Of a stretch of 64,000 nucleotides of DNA, positions 7,604 through 17,549 are shown one piece after another. Positions within the stretch are counted from its first letter, which is position 1, and each line of letters opens with the position of its first letter. The stretch is from Haloplasma contractile SSD-17B (lineage in GTDB: Bacteria; Bacillota_I; Bacilli_A; Haloplasmatales; Haloplasmataceae), in contig NZ_AFNU02000006.1 of NCBI RefSeq assembly GCF_000215935.2, forward strand, positions 1 through 64,000, read 5' to 3'. The translations under genes and the position numbers were made by a program. Below the pieces are notes generated by a model. The model was given only the letters and a program-made list of their open reading frames with translations, was not told the origin of the DNA and did not search any database.

Positions 7604-8584
7604 ATGTTTAAAAAAATTAACGATGAACTCAATTTTATGCAACAAAAGTATGCTTTAGAGCGAGAGTTAGAAGATTTATTCTTAAAAGAGGGATTTAGTC
7701 CGGTAGAGACTTCTTTCTTTGAGGATTATGAATCGTTTAGTTCAATCAACAAAAAATTTAAAAAAGAATCACTAGTTAAGATATTAAATGGCTATGGAGA
7801 TATCATGATTGTACGACCCGATGTAACATCTAATCTTATTAAACGTTATATTCCTCGGTTTAAGGAAGGGTTGAAATTAAAATTATTCTACAATGCAACT
7901 GTCTTTTCAAATAAGATTGGTTTTAATATTCATGAACATAAACAGCTTGGAATTGAGTACCTGGGCGAGAAAAGTGAGCAAGCGAATCATGAAGTGATTC
8001 GTTTAGCACTAAATATTTTAAACCGGTATAATAAAGACTTTATTCTTGAGGTAGGGAATAGCAAGTTTTTATCAAGCCTATTAGAAAAGTTAAATCTTTC
8101 TGAAACGGATGAAGCCTACCTTAGTCAACTATACAATCAAAAAAATAAATATGAACTTGAACAGTTTATTGAGAACCAAAATTTTGATTCTAATGAAAAA
8201 TTATTATTAAAAAGTATCACAAACTTACAGGGAGAATTATATAATTTAGACTCTTTGATCAAACAGCTAAATCAGTTTGAGATAAATGAACAGATGCGTG
8301 AATCTATTGACGAGTTGTTTGCATTAAAAACATACATAAAAGAACAAGGTGAGGACTTACTTAAACATATTTATGTAGACCTAACAATGGTACCTAGATT
8401 CGATTATTATGAGGGGATTGTGTTTAAAGGATTATTTAAACAAGTAAATGAACCAATTCTAACAGGAGGGCGTTATGATGCTTTAACTAGCTACTATGGC
8501 AAAAAAGTTCCAGCCATGGGATTTTCAATCGATCTAGATGAGTTAATGAAATCGGTATACAAGGGGGATCAAGACTATGAATAA
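7604..8584 (+). CDS. hisZ: ATP phosphoribosyltransferase regulatory subunit HisZ
   Basis: A 326-residue paralogue of the histidyl-tRNA synthetase catalytic domain that lacks synthetase activity and forms the hetero-octamer with short HisG, giving it histidine feedback control. Class II landmarks are visible: IMIVRPDVTSNLIKRY (motif 2 region), EHKQLGIEYLG, and the C-terminal LTGGRYDAL with PAMGFSIDLDEL. The start chosen is ATG 7604, preceded by GGGAGG at 7592-7597. An in-frame ATG at 7568 lies inside the end of the intron and would add 12 residues. First structural gene of the operon; it overlaps hisG by 8 bases. Confidence 0.93.
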   Translation: MFKKINDELNFMQQKYALERELEDLFLKEGFSPVETSFFEDYESFSSINKKFKKESLVKILNGYGDIMIVRPDVTSNLIKRYIPRFKEGLKLKLFYNATVFSNKIGFNIHEHKQLGIEYLGEKSEQANHEVIRLALNILNRYNKDFILEVGNSKFLSSLLEKLNLSETDEAYLSQLYNQKNKYELEQFIENQNFDSNEKLLLKSITNLQGELYNLDSLIKQLNQFEINEQMRESIDELFALKTYIKEQGEDLLKHIYVDLTMVPRFDYYEGIVFKGLFKQVNEPILTGGRYDALTSYYGKKVPAMGFSIDLDELMKSVYKGDQDYE

Positions 8585-9218
8585 TGAGATATTAACCATT
8601 GCACTTGCAAAAGGACGATTAGGGAAAGAAGCGTATAAATTATTAAATAAAACAAATCTTGCAAATAATGTTGATTTAAAATCTAGAAAGTTAATTTTTA
8701 ACGATGAATTAAATAGGATTCGTTATTTTTACGTTAAACCAACAGATGTTGTAACGTATGTTTTACAAGGTGTTGCAGATTTAGGGATTGTAGGAAAAGA
8801 TAATATCCTAGAAGAAGCCGGTGATCTATATGAGCTGTTAGACTTAGAGATGGGGGCCTGTAAGTTTTCAATCGCAGGAAAGAAAGGACAACGTGTTTAC
8901 CGTGATGAGGCTTTGAAGGTAGCAACTAAATATCCAAATATAGCAAAAAATTACTTTAAAGAAAAGCAACAGAAAATAGAAGTGATCAAGCTCAATGGTT
9001 CCGTAGAACTTGCTCCATTAGTGGGGTTATCCGATGTTATTGTCGATATTGTAGAGACGGGTAATACATTACGAGCAAATGGTCTAGAAGTACTTGAGGA
9101 TATGTATTCTATTAGTGCGAAATTAATTGCAAATAGAACCAGTTATCGCTTTAAAAAACAAGAAATAGAACTAGTTATGAAACTAATAGCGATTGGAAAG
9201 GGTGAGAGTTGTGATTGA
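8577..9218 (+). CDS. hisG: ATP phosphoribosyltransferase catalytic subunit, short form
   Basis: Catalyses the first step of histidine synthesis, joining ATP and PRPP. At 213 residues it is the short form that lacks the C-terminal histidine-binding domain, which agrees with the adjacent HisZ. Visible features include LTIALAKGRLGKEA at the N-terminus, GVADLGIVGKDN, and the PRPP loop region VELAPLVGLSDVIVDIVETG near residues 140-160. It starts with ATG 8577, overlapping the end of hisZ, and its TGA stop overlaps the start of hisD, indicating translational coupling. The TGA stop also shows that this genome does not use the Mycoplasma code. Confidence 0.95.
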   Translation: MNNEILTIALAKGRLGKEAYKLLNKTNLANNVDLKSRKLIFNDELNRIRYFYVKPTDVVTYVLQGVADLGIVGKDNILEEAGDLYELLDLEMGACKFSIAGKKGQRVYRDEALKVATKYPNIAKNYFKEKQQKIEVIKLNGSVELAPLVGLSDVIVDIVETGNTLRANGLEVLEDMYSISAKLIANRTSYRFKKQEIELVMKLIAIGKGESCD

Positions 9219-10500
9219 AATTATTGAATTAAACAATAACAGCTACTTAATGGAAAAACTAACGAATCGTACTCAATTTGAGTATAAGGAAGTTAATCAG
9301 GTAGTGGAGGATATTATAGAGGAAGTAAAAAATAAACAAGATCAGGCAGTTCGTTATTATACTGAAAAATTTGACTCTGTATCAATAGATGATTTTCTTG
9401 TAGGTGAACGTGAGATAAAACAGGCATTTAAATCAATATGTCCGAAGTTAAAAAGTGATTTGGAACGTGCAAGAGATAATATTCTACTGTACCATAAAGA
9501 GCAACTAACAGAATCTTATACAATTACAAAGGAGAATGCTACTTTATCCCAACGCGTTAGACCTATAGAGAAGGTAGGTATTTACGTACCTGGCGGTAGT
9601 GCGTCGTATCCTTCAACTGTTTTAATGAACGCTATTCCAGCAAAATTGGCAGGGGTTAGCGAACGGATCATGATCACACCACCAAGTAGCGACGGAACCA
9701 TCAAAGACTCAATCCTAGTAGCTGCCAGTTTAGCAGGGGTGACTAAAATTTATAAAATTGGTGGTGCACAGGGAATTGCAGCACTAGCATATGGAACTGA
9801 AACCATTCCTAAAGTATCAAAGATTGTAGGTCCGGGTAATATTTATGTTGCCATGGCAAAGAAAAAGGTTTCGGGCTATGTAGGAATTGACATGGTAGCA
9901 GGACCAAGCGAGATCTTAATCATTGCTGATGAGACGGCTAATCCTGATTATGTAGCGGCAGATTTAATGTCACAGGCCGAGCACGATCCATTAGCAGCAG
10001 CAATCTTAGTTACCGATTCAAATGAATTAGCACTAAAGGTACAAGCGTCACTCAATAGACAAGTCGAAACCTTAGAACGAACCGATATTATTAAACAATC
10101 GTTAAGAGACTATGGTGCTATTGTTGTAACGAAAAATATTACAGAGGCTGTCGATTTAGCAAATGAAATTGCACCAGAACATTTAGAGTTATTGACAAAA
10201 GATCCGTTTACACTTTCCTCAGATATTGTAAATGCAGGGGCTATTTTTATCGGTGAATATACACCAGAGCCCGTTGGTGACTATTTTGCAGGACCTAATC
10301 ATACGTTACCTACTAGTGGTACTGCAAAATTTTCATCGCCTCTCTCTGTTACAGACTTTATTAAGAAGACATCTGTCATTTATTATGATCGTCAGACATT
10401 AGTAGATGCGAAGGACTCAATTATTCGTATTGCGCGTGACGAAGGGTTAACAGCACATGCTAATGCAATAGAAATCCGTTTTAGAAATGAGTTGGAGTAG
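9211..10500 (+). CDS. hisD: Histidinol dehydrogenase
   Basis: NAD-dependent, zinc-requiring enzyme that oxidises histidinol to histidine in two steps. The protein is 429 residues. Diagnostic segments are GIYVPGGSASYPS, GGAQGIAALAYGTE, KIVGPGNIYVAMAKK, DMVAGPSEILIIAD, AEHDPLAAA, APEHLELL and GPNHTLPTSGTA, which carry the zinc and catalytic Gln, His and Glu residues. The start is GTG 9211, with GGTGAG at 9201-9206 upstream; an in-frame TTG at 9193 is further upstream without a better ribosome site. It overlaps hisG by 8 bases, and hisC follows 4 bases after the stop. Confidence 0.95.
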   Translation: MIEIIELNNNSYLMEKLTNRTQFEYKEVNQVVEDIIEEVKNKQDQAVRYYTEKFDSVSIDDFLVGEREIKQAFKSICPKLKSDLERARDNILLYHKEQLTESYTITKENATLSQRVRPIEKVGIYVPGGSASYPSTVLMNAIPAKLAGVSERIMITPPSSDGTIKDSILVAASLAGVTKIYKIGGAQGIAALAYGTETIPKVSKIVGPGNIYVAMAKKKVSGYVGIDMVAGPSEILIIADETANPDYVAADLMSQAEHDPLAAAILVTDSNELALKVQASLNRQVETLERTDIIKQSLRDYGAIVVTKNITEAVDLANEIAPEHLELLTKDPFTLSSDIVNAGAIFIGEYTPEPVGDYFAGPNHTLPTSGTAKFSSPLSVTDFIKKTSVIYYDRQTLVDAKDSIIRIARDEGLTAHANAIEIRFRNELE

Positions 10501-10504
10501 GTTT

Positions 10505-11578
10505 ATGGAGCGTTTAATTAAAAAGAGAGAACCAATCAGCTTAACAAAGAAATCGATTCAAAACTTAATTGCGTATAAACCTAATACGCTACCATACAGG
10601 ATAAAACTAGATGCAAATGAATCAAATCAGTTTTTATTTAATGAAGATCTAAAGATTAATACAAGTAGAATTAATATGTATCCTGATAATTACGCAACTG
10701 ATTTGCGTAATGCAATTAGTCACTATATCGGTGAATCAGCTGATCATATTATAGCAGGTAACGGGTCGAGTGAAATGATTGAATTATTATTCAAGACGTA
10801 CGTGGATAAGAATGATGTTGTGTTTAGTTTCGATCCTAGTTTTAGTATGTACGGCGTCTATAGCCAAATCTATAATGCAGAGTTAGTTAGGATAAAGGCT
10901 AACACTGATTTTAGCGTAAATATTGATGATCTAATTGAACAACTAGAGCGATATACACCAAAGTTAATCTTTATATGTACACCTAATAATCCGACAGGAA
11001 CAGTCGTTAATAAAGTAGATATTAAAAAGTTATTAGATAAAACGGACGCTATAGTGGTAGTTGATGAAGCATATATGGAATTTTTTGACGAATCGGAGTC
11101 AATGGTGTCTGAAATAAAGCAGTATTCGAATCTTGTAGTATTAAGAACATTATCAAAGGCATTTGGTCTCGCTGCGATAAGAGTCGGTTATATGGTTGCG
11201 AGTGCTGAATTAATAGAGATCGCTTACAGAGTTAAATCACCGTACAACATTAACACACTATCACAACTTGTAGCAATAGAAGCATTAAATCAAACCGAAA
11301 AAGTAAAACAGCATGTAAATGACATTATAGTAAGGCGTAATCACTTGTATCGTCAAATGAAAGAACTTGGCATCACTGTGTATCCATCTCATGGTAACTT
11401 TTTATTCTTTAAATATGAATGCGATCAGCTGTATAAGGGTTTAATTAATAAAGGCATTATTATTCGAAAGTTTTCAGGAGAGTTAAATAACCATTACCGT
11501 GTTACGGTTGGTAATGCGTACGAAACGAAACTGTTTATTCAATGTGTAGAGGAGATTTTAAATGATGAGACAATCTAA
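10505..11578 (+). CDS. hisC: Histidinol-phosphate aminotransferase
   Basis: PLP-dependent class I/II aminotransferase that makes histidinol phosphate from imidazole-acetol phosphate and glutamate. The protein is 357 residues. Motifs in order: KLDANES (substrate loop), AGNGSSEMI, CTPNNPTG, VVDEAYMEF (PLP-binding Asp), RTLSKAFGLA (Schiff-base Lys), RVGYMVAS, and the C-terminal HYRVTVGN Arg. ATG 10505 is preceded by TTGGAGTAGG; an in-frame ATG at 10487 inside the end of hisD would add six residues and is less well placed. The 3' end overlaps hisB by 17 bases. Confidence 0.94.
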   Translation: MERLIKKREPISLTKKSIQNLIAYKPNTLPYRIKLDANESNQFLFNEDLKINTSRINMYPDNYATDLRNAISHYIGESADHIIAGNGSSEMIELLFKTYVDKNDVVFSFDPSFSMYGVYSQIYNAELVRIKANTDFSVNIDDLIEQLERYTPKLIFICTPNNPTGTVVNKVDIKKLLDKTDAIVVVDEAYMEFFDESESMVSEIKQYSNLVVLRTLSKAFGLAAIRVGYMVASAELIEIAYRVKSPYNINTLSQLVAIEALNQTEKVKQHVNDIIVRRNHLYRQMKELGITVYPSHGNFLFFKYECDQLYKGLINKGIIIRKFSGELNNHYRVTVGNAYETKLFIQCVEEILNDETI

Positions 11579-12143
11579 AATAGAAAGGAAAACAACAGAG
11601 ACAGAGATTAAAATAAATTTCAACTTGGACGGGAGTGGTCGTGCATCGATAAAGACAGGGATTGGATTTTTAGATCACATGCTTACCTTATTTGCATTCC
11701 ATGGAAACTTTGATTTAGACGTTTATTGTAATGGGGACTTACAGGTCGATGATCACCATACAGTAGAGGACATCGCATTATCTTTAGGTCAGGCATTTAA
11801 ACAAGCATTAGGGGATAAAATAGGAATCAAGCGGTACTCATCTTTATATATACCGATGGATGAGTGTTTGTGTCGAACGGTAATAGATATTAGTAACCGT
11901 CCTCATTTTGTGTACAAGGTTGACTATTCAAGAGAAAGAGTTGGAACGTTAGATACTCAGAATGTTGCTGAATTTTTCAAATCCTTTGTAAACGAGGCAC
12001 GAATCACATTACATATAGAATTATTATATGGTGGGAATGATCATCATAAGGTAGAAGCTATTTTTAAATCATTTGCTAGATGTCTTAATGAAGCGACGAT
12101 GATTGATTCAAATCAAATTCGTTCTACTAAGGGGGTTCTGTAA
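11562..12143 (+). CDS. hisB: Imidazoleglycerol-phosphate dehydratase
   Basis: Dehydrates imidazole-glycerol phosphate to imidazole-acetol phosphate using two manganese ions. At 193 residues it is the monofunctional form with no fused phosphatase, consistent with a separate HisJ at the end of the operon. Metal-binding motifs are visible: TGIGFLDHMLTLFAFHGNFD, DDHHTVEDIALSLG, and in the second half GGNDHHKVEAIFKSFAR. Tandem ATGs at 11562 and 11565 follow AGAGGAGA; I used the first. The stop overlaps the hisH start (TAATG). Confidence 0.95.
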   Translation: MMRQSKIERKTTETEIKINFNLDGSGRASIKTGIGFLDHMLTLFAFHGNFDLDVYCNGDLQVDDHHTVEDIALSLGQAFKQALGDKIGIKRYSSLYIPMDECLCRTVIDISNRPHFVYKVDYSRERVGTLDTQNVAEFFKSFVNEARITLHIELLYGGNDHHKVEAIFKSFARCLNEATMIDSNQIRSTKGVL

Positions 12144-12754
12144 TGGTCACAATTATCGACTATGGAGTCGGGAATCTAGATTCAATAGAGCGTGGATTTG
12201 AACGAGTGGGTATTAAGACAGTAATTTCAAGCGATCATGACGTCATTAAAAATGCTAGTTCACTTGTATTACCGGGCGTTGGTGCATTTAGCGATGCAAT
12301 TGCTGCATTAGAGTCAACAGGGCTGATTCCGCTCATAAAAGAGCACGTAAGACAGAAAAAATATATACTTGGGATTTGTCTTGGTATGCAGTTACTCTAT
12401 GAAACAAGTCATGAATATGGGAAACATAAAGGGTTAGGGTTTATAAAAGGAAGTGTTGACCAATTAACTAGTAATTTAAAGGTACCACATATGGGATGGA
12501 ACTGTTTAGAGATTACAGCCAAGGGAAAAGGAGATCCTTTTTTAAAGTATATAGAAACGGGAGATTATGTTTACTATGTCCATTCATACTACGTAAATTC
12601 AACAAATGAAGAATTACTAGCAAGTACTAAATATGGTGTGAACGTGCCTGGCATAGTAAGAAGTGGTACTGTTTATGGAACGCAATTTCATCCAGAAAAA
12701 AGTGGAGAAGTTGGACTAAAACTACTAAAAGCATACGGGGAGTTGATCAAATGA
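12143..12754 (+). CDS. hisH: Imidazole glycerol phosphate synthase, glutaminase subunit
   Basis: Class I glutamine amidotransferase that supplies ammonia to HisF. The protein is 203 residues. The catalytic Cys lies in GICLGMQLLYE, the His and Glu in GTQFHPEKSG, and the oxyanion strand region in VLPGVGAF. Start and stop overlap its neighbours by 1 base (hisB) and 4 bases (ATGA with hisA), consistent with coupled translation. It works with HisF to make IGP plus AICAR, which is relevant to purH at the end of this operon. Confidence 0.95.
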   Translation: MVTIIDYGVGNLDSIERGFERVGIKTVISSDHDVIKNASSLVLPGVGAFSDAIAALESTGLIPLIKEHVRQKKYILGICLGMQLLYETSHEYGKHKGLGFIKGSVDQLTSNLKVPHMGWNCLEITAKGKGDPFLKYIETGDYVYYVHSYYVNSTNEELLASTKYGVNVPGIVRSGTVYGTQFHPEKSGEVGLKLLKAYGELIK

Positions 12755-13482
12755 TTCTATTACCAGCAATCGATTTATTAGAAAATCAATGTGTCAGACT
12801 GAAACAAGGTGATTACGAGGCTGTGACGGTCTACTCAAATCATCCCGAGGAAATGGCTTTACAATGGGAGCGTGCTGGTGCCGACTACCTACATGTTGTA
12901 GATTTAAATGGAGCAGATCAAGATTTCATTAAAAATAAAGACTCAATTAAAACTATTGTTGAGGCTAGTAATTGTCCTGTACAAGTAGGTGGTGGCATAA
13001 GGGATGAAGCCAGAGTAAAAGAATTATTGGATCTAGGTGTTTCTCGTATTATAGTGGGAACAATCGCGGTTAAAAATCCTGACCTTCTACAAGAACTTGT
13101 AGATAAATACCGCGACCGAATTGTTGTTGGAGTTGATGCTAAAAGAGGTAAAGTAGCAACTCATGGATGGAAGGAAGTCAGTAACTATGAAGCAATTGAT
13201 TTTTGTAAGGATCTCGAATCAATGGGAGTAAAAACAATTGTCTATACCGATATTTCAAAAGATGGTATGTTAAGTGGACCTAATATTAGTGTTTATAAAC
13301 GATTAATAGACGAAACATCGCTAAAAATTATTGCCTCAGGAGGAGTCAGTTCTGTAGAGGACTTATTAACATTACAATCAGTAGGTGTATATGGTGCGAT
13401 AGTAGGGAAGGCATTGTATGAAAACAAACTGAACTTAGAGGAGGTAAAATCATGCTTACAAAGCGAATTATCCCCTGTTTAG
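12751..13482 (+). CDS. hisA: ProFAR isomerase
   Basis: A (beta-alpha)8-barrel isomerase that converts ProFAR to PRFAR by an Amadori rearrangement. The protein is 243 residues. The catalytic Asp in [13 protein letters not shown] and the second Asp in [15 protein letters not shown] are present, as are the phosphate-binding loops [13 protein letters not shown] and IIASGGVSS. The final ten residues extend past the usual end and overlap hisF by 31 bases, a longer overlap than elsewhere in the operon. Confidence 0.95.
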   Translation: MILLPAIDLLENQCVRLKQGDYEAVTVYSNHPEEMALQWERAGADYLHVVDLNGADQDFIKNKDSIKTIVEASNCPVQVGGGIRDEARVKELLDLGVSRIIVGTIAVKNPDLLQELVDKYRDRIVVGVDAKRGKVATHGWKEVSNYEAIDFCKDLESMGVKTIVYTDISKDGMLSGPNISVYKRLIDETSLKIIASGGVSSVEDLLTLQSVGVYGAIVGKALYENKLNLEEVKSCLQSELSPV

Positions 13483-14210
13483 ATGTCCTTAACGGTCGAG
13501 TGGTAAAAGGGAAACAATTCACTAATATTATAGATGTAGATGCTCCTGAGAAATTGGGAAAGTTTTATAGTGATAGTGGTGCCGATGAATTGGTGTTCTA
13601 TGATATAACAGCTTCAAATGAAGAGCGTAAGACGTCTTTAGATTTTGTAGGGAAGGTAGCAAGAGAGATTAATATACCATTTTGTGTAGGCGGAGGCATT
13701 CGTTCCGTACAAGATTTCAAGGAGATATTACGAAGGGGTGCTGACAAGGTATCCGTAAACTCTGCAGCCGTAAAAAATCCATCTTTAATAAGAAATGCAG
13801 CATTACGATTTGGTTCTCAGTGTGTCGTGTTATCAATTGATGCAAAGAAAAATGAGAATGGTAACTATGATGTATATGTAAAAGGGGGAAGAGAGAACAC
13901 GGAGCTAGATGCAGTGTCGTGGGCAATAGAAGGTGTTCGATTAGGAGCAGGAGAAATAGTTGTGAATAGTATTGATGAAGATGGTATGAAAGAAGGATAT
14001 AGTATTGATTTATTAAAAAGAATATCAGAACGCGTATCGGTACCGGTTATTGCATCTGGGGGAGCTGGAAAATTAGAGGATTTCTACAGTGTAATTCGAG
14101 ACGCAAATGTAGACGGTGTTTTAGCTGCTTCTGTCTTTCACTTTGGAGAGATTAAGATAAAAGATTTAAAACAATATTTATTTAATAAAGGTGTAAGTAT
14201 ACGAATCTAA
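13452..14210 (+). CDS. hisF: Imidazole glycerol phosphate synthase, cyclase subunit
   Basis: A 252-residue (beta-alpha)8 barrel that uses ammonia from HisH to convert PRFAR into IGP and AICAR. The catalytic Asp residues are in [15 protein letters not shown] and in [13 protein letters not shown]; phosphate loops include [12 protein letters not shown] and VIASGGAGK. The [12 protein letters not shown] start is the standard HisF N-terminus, so the 31-base overlap with hisA is genuine. Its ribosome site GAGGAGG lies inside hisA. A 22-base gap precedes hisI. Confidence 0.95.
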   Translation: MLTKRIIPCLDVLNGRVVKGKQFTNIIDVDAPEKLGKFYSDSGADELVFYDITASNEERKTSLDFVGKVAREINIPFCVGGGIRSVQDFKEILRRGADKVSVNSAAVKNPSLIRNAALRFGSQCVVLSIDAKKNENGNYDVYVKGGRENTELDAVSWAIEGVRLGAGEIVVNSIDEDGMKEGYSIDLLKRISERVSVPVIASGGAGKLEDFYSVIRDANVDGVLAASVFHFGEIKIKDLKQYLFNKGVSIRI

Positions 14211-14232
14211 AAAATAAAAAAGAGGTGATTTT

Positions 14233-14877
14233 ATGAATTTTGATTTAAAAATTTTAAAATGGAATGAACAGGGGCTAATCCCTGCCATTGTTCAGGAATA
14301 TGACTCAAGAGAGGTACTAATGCTTGCTTATATGAATGAGGAGGCATTAACAAAGACACTATCATCAAAGGTGGCTCATTATTATAGTCGTAGCAGGAAA
14401 GAACTGTGGAAAAAAGGAGAAACATCAGGAAATTTTCAGTTTGTAAAAGAACTCACTTACGATTGTGATGCCGATACAATCCTTCTAAAGGTAAATCAGG
14501 TAGGAGTAGCTTGTCACACAGGTAGTAAAACGTGTTTCTTTAATACTATACCGCTTGAACTAAACGAAGAACCAGAGACGAATATAAAAAAAACACAACT
14601 AAATATATTAGATGATTTATATGAAGTAATTAAATACCGTAAAGGCAATCCGTTAGAGGGCTCATACACCTCTTATCTCTTTGAAAAAGGAATTGATAAG
14701 ATTTTAAAGAAAGTAGGGGAAGAAACAAGTGAAGTCATTATTGGTGCTAAAAATAATGATGAGTCAGAACTTGTTTATGAAATCAGCGACTTAGTTTATC
14801 ATTTACTCGTATTAATGGTCAACCAAAACGTCACACTAGATACAATCGAACAGGAATTAAAGAAGAGGCGAAGTTAA
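14233..14877 (+). CDS. hisI: Bifunctional phosphoribosyl-AMP cyclohydrolase / phosphoribosyl-ATP pyrophosphatase
   Basis: Carries out steps 2 and 3 of the pathway in one chain (hisI-hisE fusion, 214 residues). The N-terminal cyclohydrolase domain (about 1-115) shows [23 protein letters not shown], the zinc ligands in [11 protein letters not shown], and [13 protein letters not shown]. The C-terminal pyrophosphatase domain (about 125-214) shows [12 protein letters not shown] and [15 protein letters not shown] followed by [14 protein letters not shown], the MazG-like metal site. The ATG follows AAAGAGGTG. hisJ follows after two bases. Confidence 0.95.
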   Translation: MNFDLKILKWNEQGLIPAIVQEYDSREVLMLAYMNEEALTKTLSSKVAHYYSRSRKELWKKGETSGNFQFVKELTYDCDADTILLKVNQVGVACHTGSKTCFFNTIPLELNEEPETNIKKTQLNILDDLYEVIKYRKGNPLEGSYTSYLFEKGIDKILKKVGEETSEVIIGAKNNDESELVYEISDLVYHLLVLMVNQNVTLDTIEQELKKRRS

Positions 14878-14879
14878 TT

Positions 14880-15695
14880 ATGTCTACTATAAAACAATTA
14901 ATTGACCATCATGTCCACAGTAATTATTCACCAGACTCTAACACTAGTATGGAACAGATGATTGACAGATGTAAGACGTTAGGTGGTAAAGGAATTATGT
15001 TTACGGACCACGTGGATTATGATTATCCGGATCCACTATTTAAAGATCACGAGATAAACTATAATAAATACACAGAACAGATCAAATCTCTCAAAGAACA
15101 ACATAATATTGACATTCAAATGGGTGTAGAGATTGGCTATCAAAACCACTTAAATGATAAACTAAATCAATTTTTAAAGAAACACCCATTCGATTTTGTT
15201 ATATGTTCACTCCATATGTGTAACAAACTTGATTTTTATAACGGAGATTTCTTTAAAAACAAGACAAAAAAAGATAGTTATATGGAGTATTTACAAGCAG
15301 TTAAAAAAGCAGTATTAATGTATGATAATTATGATGTATATGGTCATCTAGATTATTTGGTTCGATATGCACCCTATAAAAGGAATGAGCTTGAGATTGA
15401 AGAGTTTAGAGAAGCGTTTGACGAGATTTTAAAATTAATTATTGAGAAAGGGAAAGGAATCGAGATTAACACATCAGGTATTCGATATGGTTTAGATGCT
15501 ATGCATCCTAACCGTTCAATTATTAAACGTTACCGAAAACTAGGAGGAGAGATTATTACGATTGGTTCTGATGCACATATCGCTACCGACTTGTATTCTA
15601 ATTTTGATGATGCAATTGAATTACTAAAAGAACTAGGATTTAAAGCAGTAGCACAGTTTAAGAATCGCAAGGTATCCTTTGTCGATTTAAAATAG
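14880..15695 (+). CDS. hisJ: Histidinol-phosphatase, PHP family
   Basis: Hydrolyses histidinol phosphate to histidinol, the missing activity of the monofunctional HisB. The protein is 271 residues of the PHP superfamily, as in B. subtilis HisJ and Lactococcus HisK. Metal-binding motifs are DHHVHSNYSPDS at the N-terminus, FTDHVDYDYPD, a Glu in MGVEIGY, CSLHM, YGHLDYLVRY, and C-terminal GSDAH. Together with HisZG, HisI, HisA, HisHF, HisB, HisC and HisD it completes the pathway. purH follows 66 bases later with no terminator between. Confidence 0.93.
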   Translation: MSTIKQLIDHHVHSNYSPDSNTSMEQMIDRCKTLGGKGIMFTDHVDYDYPDPLFKDHEINYNKYTEQIKSLKEQHNIDIQMGVEIGYQNHLNDKLNQFLKKHPFDFVICSLHMCNKLDFYNGDFFKNKTKKDSYMEYLQAVKKAVLMYDNYDVYGHLDYLVRYAPYKRNELEIEEFREAFDEILKLIIEKGKGIEINTSGIRYGLDAMHPNRSIIKRYRKLGGEIITIGSDAHIATDLYSNFDDAIELLKELGFKAVAQFKNRKVSFVDLK

Positions 15696-15761
15696 AGAGA
15701 ATAACCGAACTTGTCTATAGGATCATTAATATTAGAGCTTAGAGGGAGAAGGTATAGCAAC

Positions 15762-17288
15762 ATGAAGAGAAGAGCATTAATTAGTGTCTATGATAAAACA
15801 AATATTGTTTCATTCGCAAAAGCGTTAATTAAGCATGACTTTGAGATTATTTCAACTGGAGGAACTTATAGTGTATTAAAAGAGGCTGGTATCAAGGTAA
15901 TACCTGTTATGCAGGTTACAGATAGCAAAGAGATTTTGAATGGTCGAGTAAAAACGCTACATCCTGCAATTCACGGAGGAATACTAGCAGTACGTAATGA
16001 CGACCATCACATGGCACAATTAAACGAAGAAAGTATTCACCCTATAGACTTAGTTTGTGTCAACCTATACCCGTTCAGTGAAACAGTTAATAAGGAGAGC
16101 ACCTCATTTAATGAGGCTATAGAGCAAATAGATATAGGAGGACCTACCTTATTACGAGCAGCAGCCAAAAATCATAAGTATGTTACTGTTATTACGGACA
16201 CGAATGACTATCAAAGTGTAATTACGGAACTTAATCAATGTGGAGAAACAACACCTGATACAAGAAGAAGGTTAGCTACAACCGTTTTTTTTCATACTGC
16301 TGATTATGACAGTAAGATTGCAAGCTATCTAAACCAAGAGGAGTTTCCTGAGACGATTACACTCTCATATAAACGAAAGCAAATACTTAGATATGGAGAA
16401 AATCCACATCAGAAAGCTGCACTTTACTCAGATAGTCATATAAATAACACGTTAATTCTTAGGACAAAACAGTTACATGGAAAAGATCTTTCCTATAATA
16501 ACATAAAAGATGCAAACACAGCATCAGATATTATAAATGAATATAGTGCCCCTACTGTGGTGGCACTTAAACACATGAATCCATGTGGTATTGGTTCTGC
16601 TAAAACTATTTATGATGCATGGATAAAGGCATATGATGGCGATCAGATATCTATTTTCGGGGGAATTATAGCAACCAATCAGGTGATCGACCATCAAACA
16701 GCAATAGAAATGGGTAAACTGTTTTTAGAGCTAATCATTGCACCTGGATTTACAGAAGAGGCACTACAACTATTAAAGAAGAGAAAAAATACACGTCTTT
16801 TAGAACTAATTGATGAAAGAAAAGACGAACAATGCTTTAATATTACAACAGTAACTGATGGATTATTGATGCAAGAACAGGATCAAAAGAAAGTCAATTT
16901 AAATCAGTTAGAAATACCAACCAAGAAAAAACCATGTAATGAAGAGTTTGAGCAACTTCTTTTTGCATGGAAAGCAGTTAAACATGTCAAATCTAACGCG
17001 ATAGTTATTGCAAAGGATTCGCAAACGATTGGAATAGGTGCAGGTCAAATGAATCGTGTCGGTGCTGCGGAGATTGCGCTTAGACAGGCAGGAGATAAAT
17101 GTAGAGGGGCGGTATTAGCATCTGATGGATTCTTTCCAATGCCTGATACAGTAGAACTTGCCGTCAAATATGGCATATCATCCATTATACAACCCGGAGG
17201 ATCGATACGAGATCAAGACTCTATAGATGCCTGTAATAAACATGGAATATCGATGGTGTTGACAAAAACACGTCATTTTAAACACTAA
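15762..17288 (+). CDS. purH: Bifunctional AICAR transformylase / IMP cyclohydrolase
   Basis: Final two steps of purine synthesis, AICAR to FAICAR to IMP. The protein is 508 residues. The N-terminal IMPCH domain shows ISVYDKTNIV, STGGT, GRVKTLHPAIHGGIL and IDIGGPTLLRAAAKN. The transformylase domain shows LRYGENPHQKAALY, the catalytic LKHMNPCGIG, FGGIIATN and QPGGSIRDQDS. ATG 15762 is preceded by AGAGGGAGAAGG; an in-frame upstream start at 15711 is not supported. No terminator or promoter separates it from hisJ, so it probably belongs to the his transcript. That makes sense because HisHF releases one AICAR per histidine made. No other pur gene is in the window. Confidence 0.95.
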   Translation: MKRRALISVYDKTNIVSFAKALIKHDFEIISTGGTYSVLKEAGIKVIPVMQVTDSKEILNGRVKTLHPAIHGGILAVRNDDHHMAQLNEESIHPIDLVCVNLYPFSETVNKESTSFNEAIEQIDIGGPTLLRAAAKNHKYVTVITDTNDYQSVITELNQCGETTPDTRRRLATTVFFHTADYDSKIASYLNQEEFPETITLSYKRKQILRYGENPHQKAALYSDSHINNTLILRTKQLHGKDLSYNNIKDANTASDIINEYSAPTVVALKHMNPCGIGSAKTIYDAWIKAYDGDQISIFGGIIATNQVIDHQTAIEMGKLFLELIIAPGFTEEALQLLKKRKNTRLLELIDERKDEQCFNITTVTDGLLMQEQDQKKVNLNQLEIPTKKKPCNEEFEQLLFAWKAVKHVKSNAIVIAKDSQTIGIGAGQMNRVGAAEIALRQAGDKCRGAVLASDGFFPMPDTVELAVKYGISSIIQPGGSIRDQDSIDACNKHGISMVLTKTRHFKH

Positions 17289-17549
17289 CATTAGAATAAA
17301 AAAGGAACTCGTATGACCTCTTAACATCACCGTGAACAATAGGTGAGAGTTGCGCACTAAAGTATATACCTCCGATACATGTATTTATCCTTAGAATATG
17401 AAGGTAGTTTTAATTGTCGATTGAATTGAGCAAGTTATTTTTGTGTAAGAAGAGTAATAAATAGGTCTAAAACTCATGAACATGACCCAACCACCCCTAT
17501 AGTGGAACACATACTCTAATTATGAAATACTATGAAAGGGCTGGGTAAA

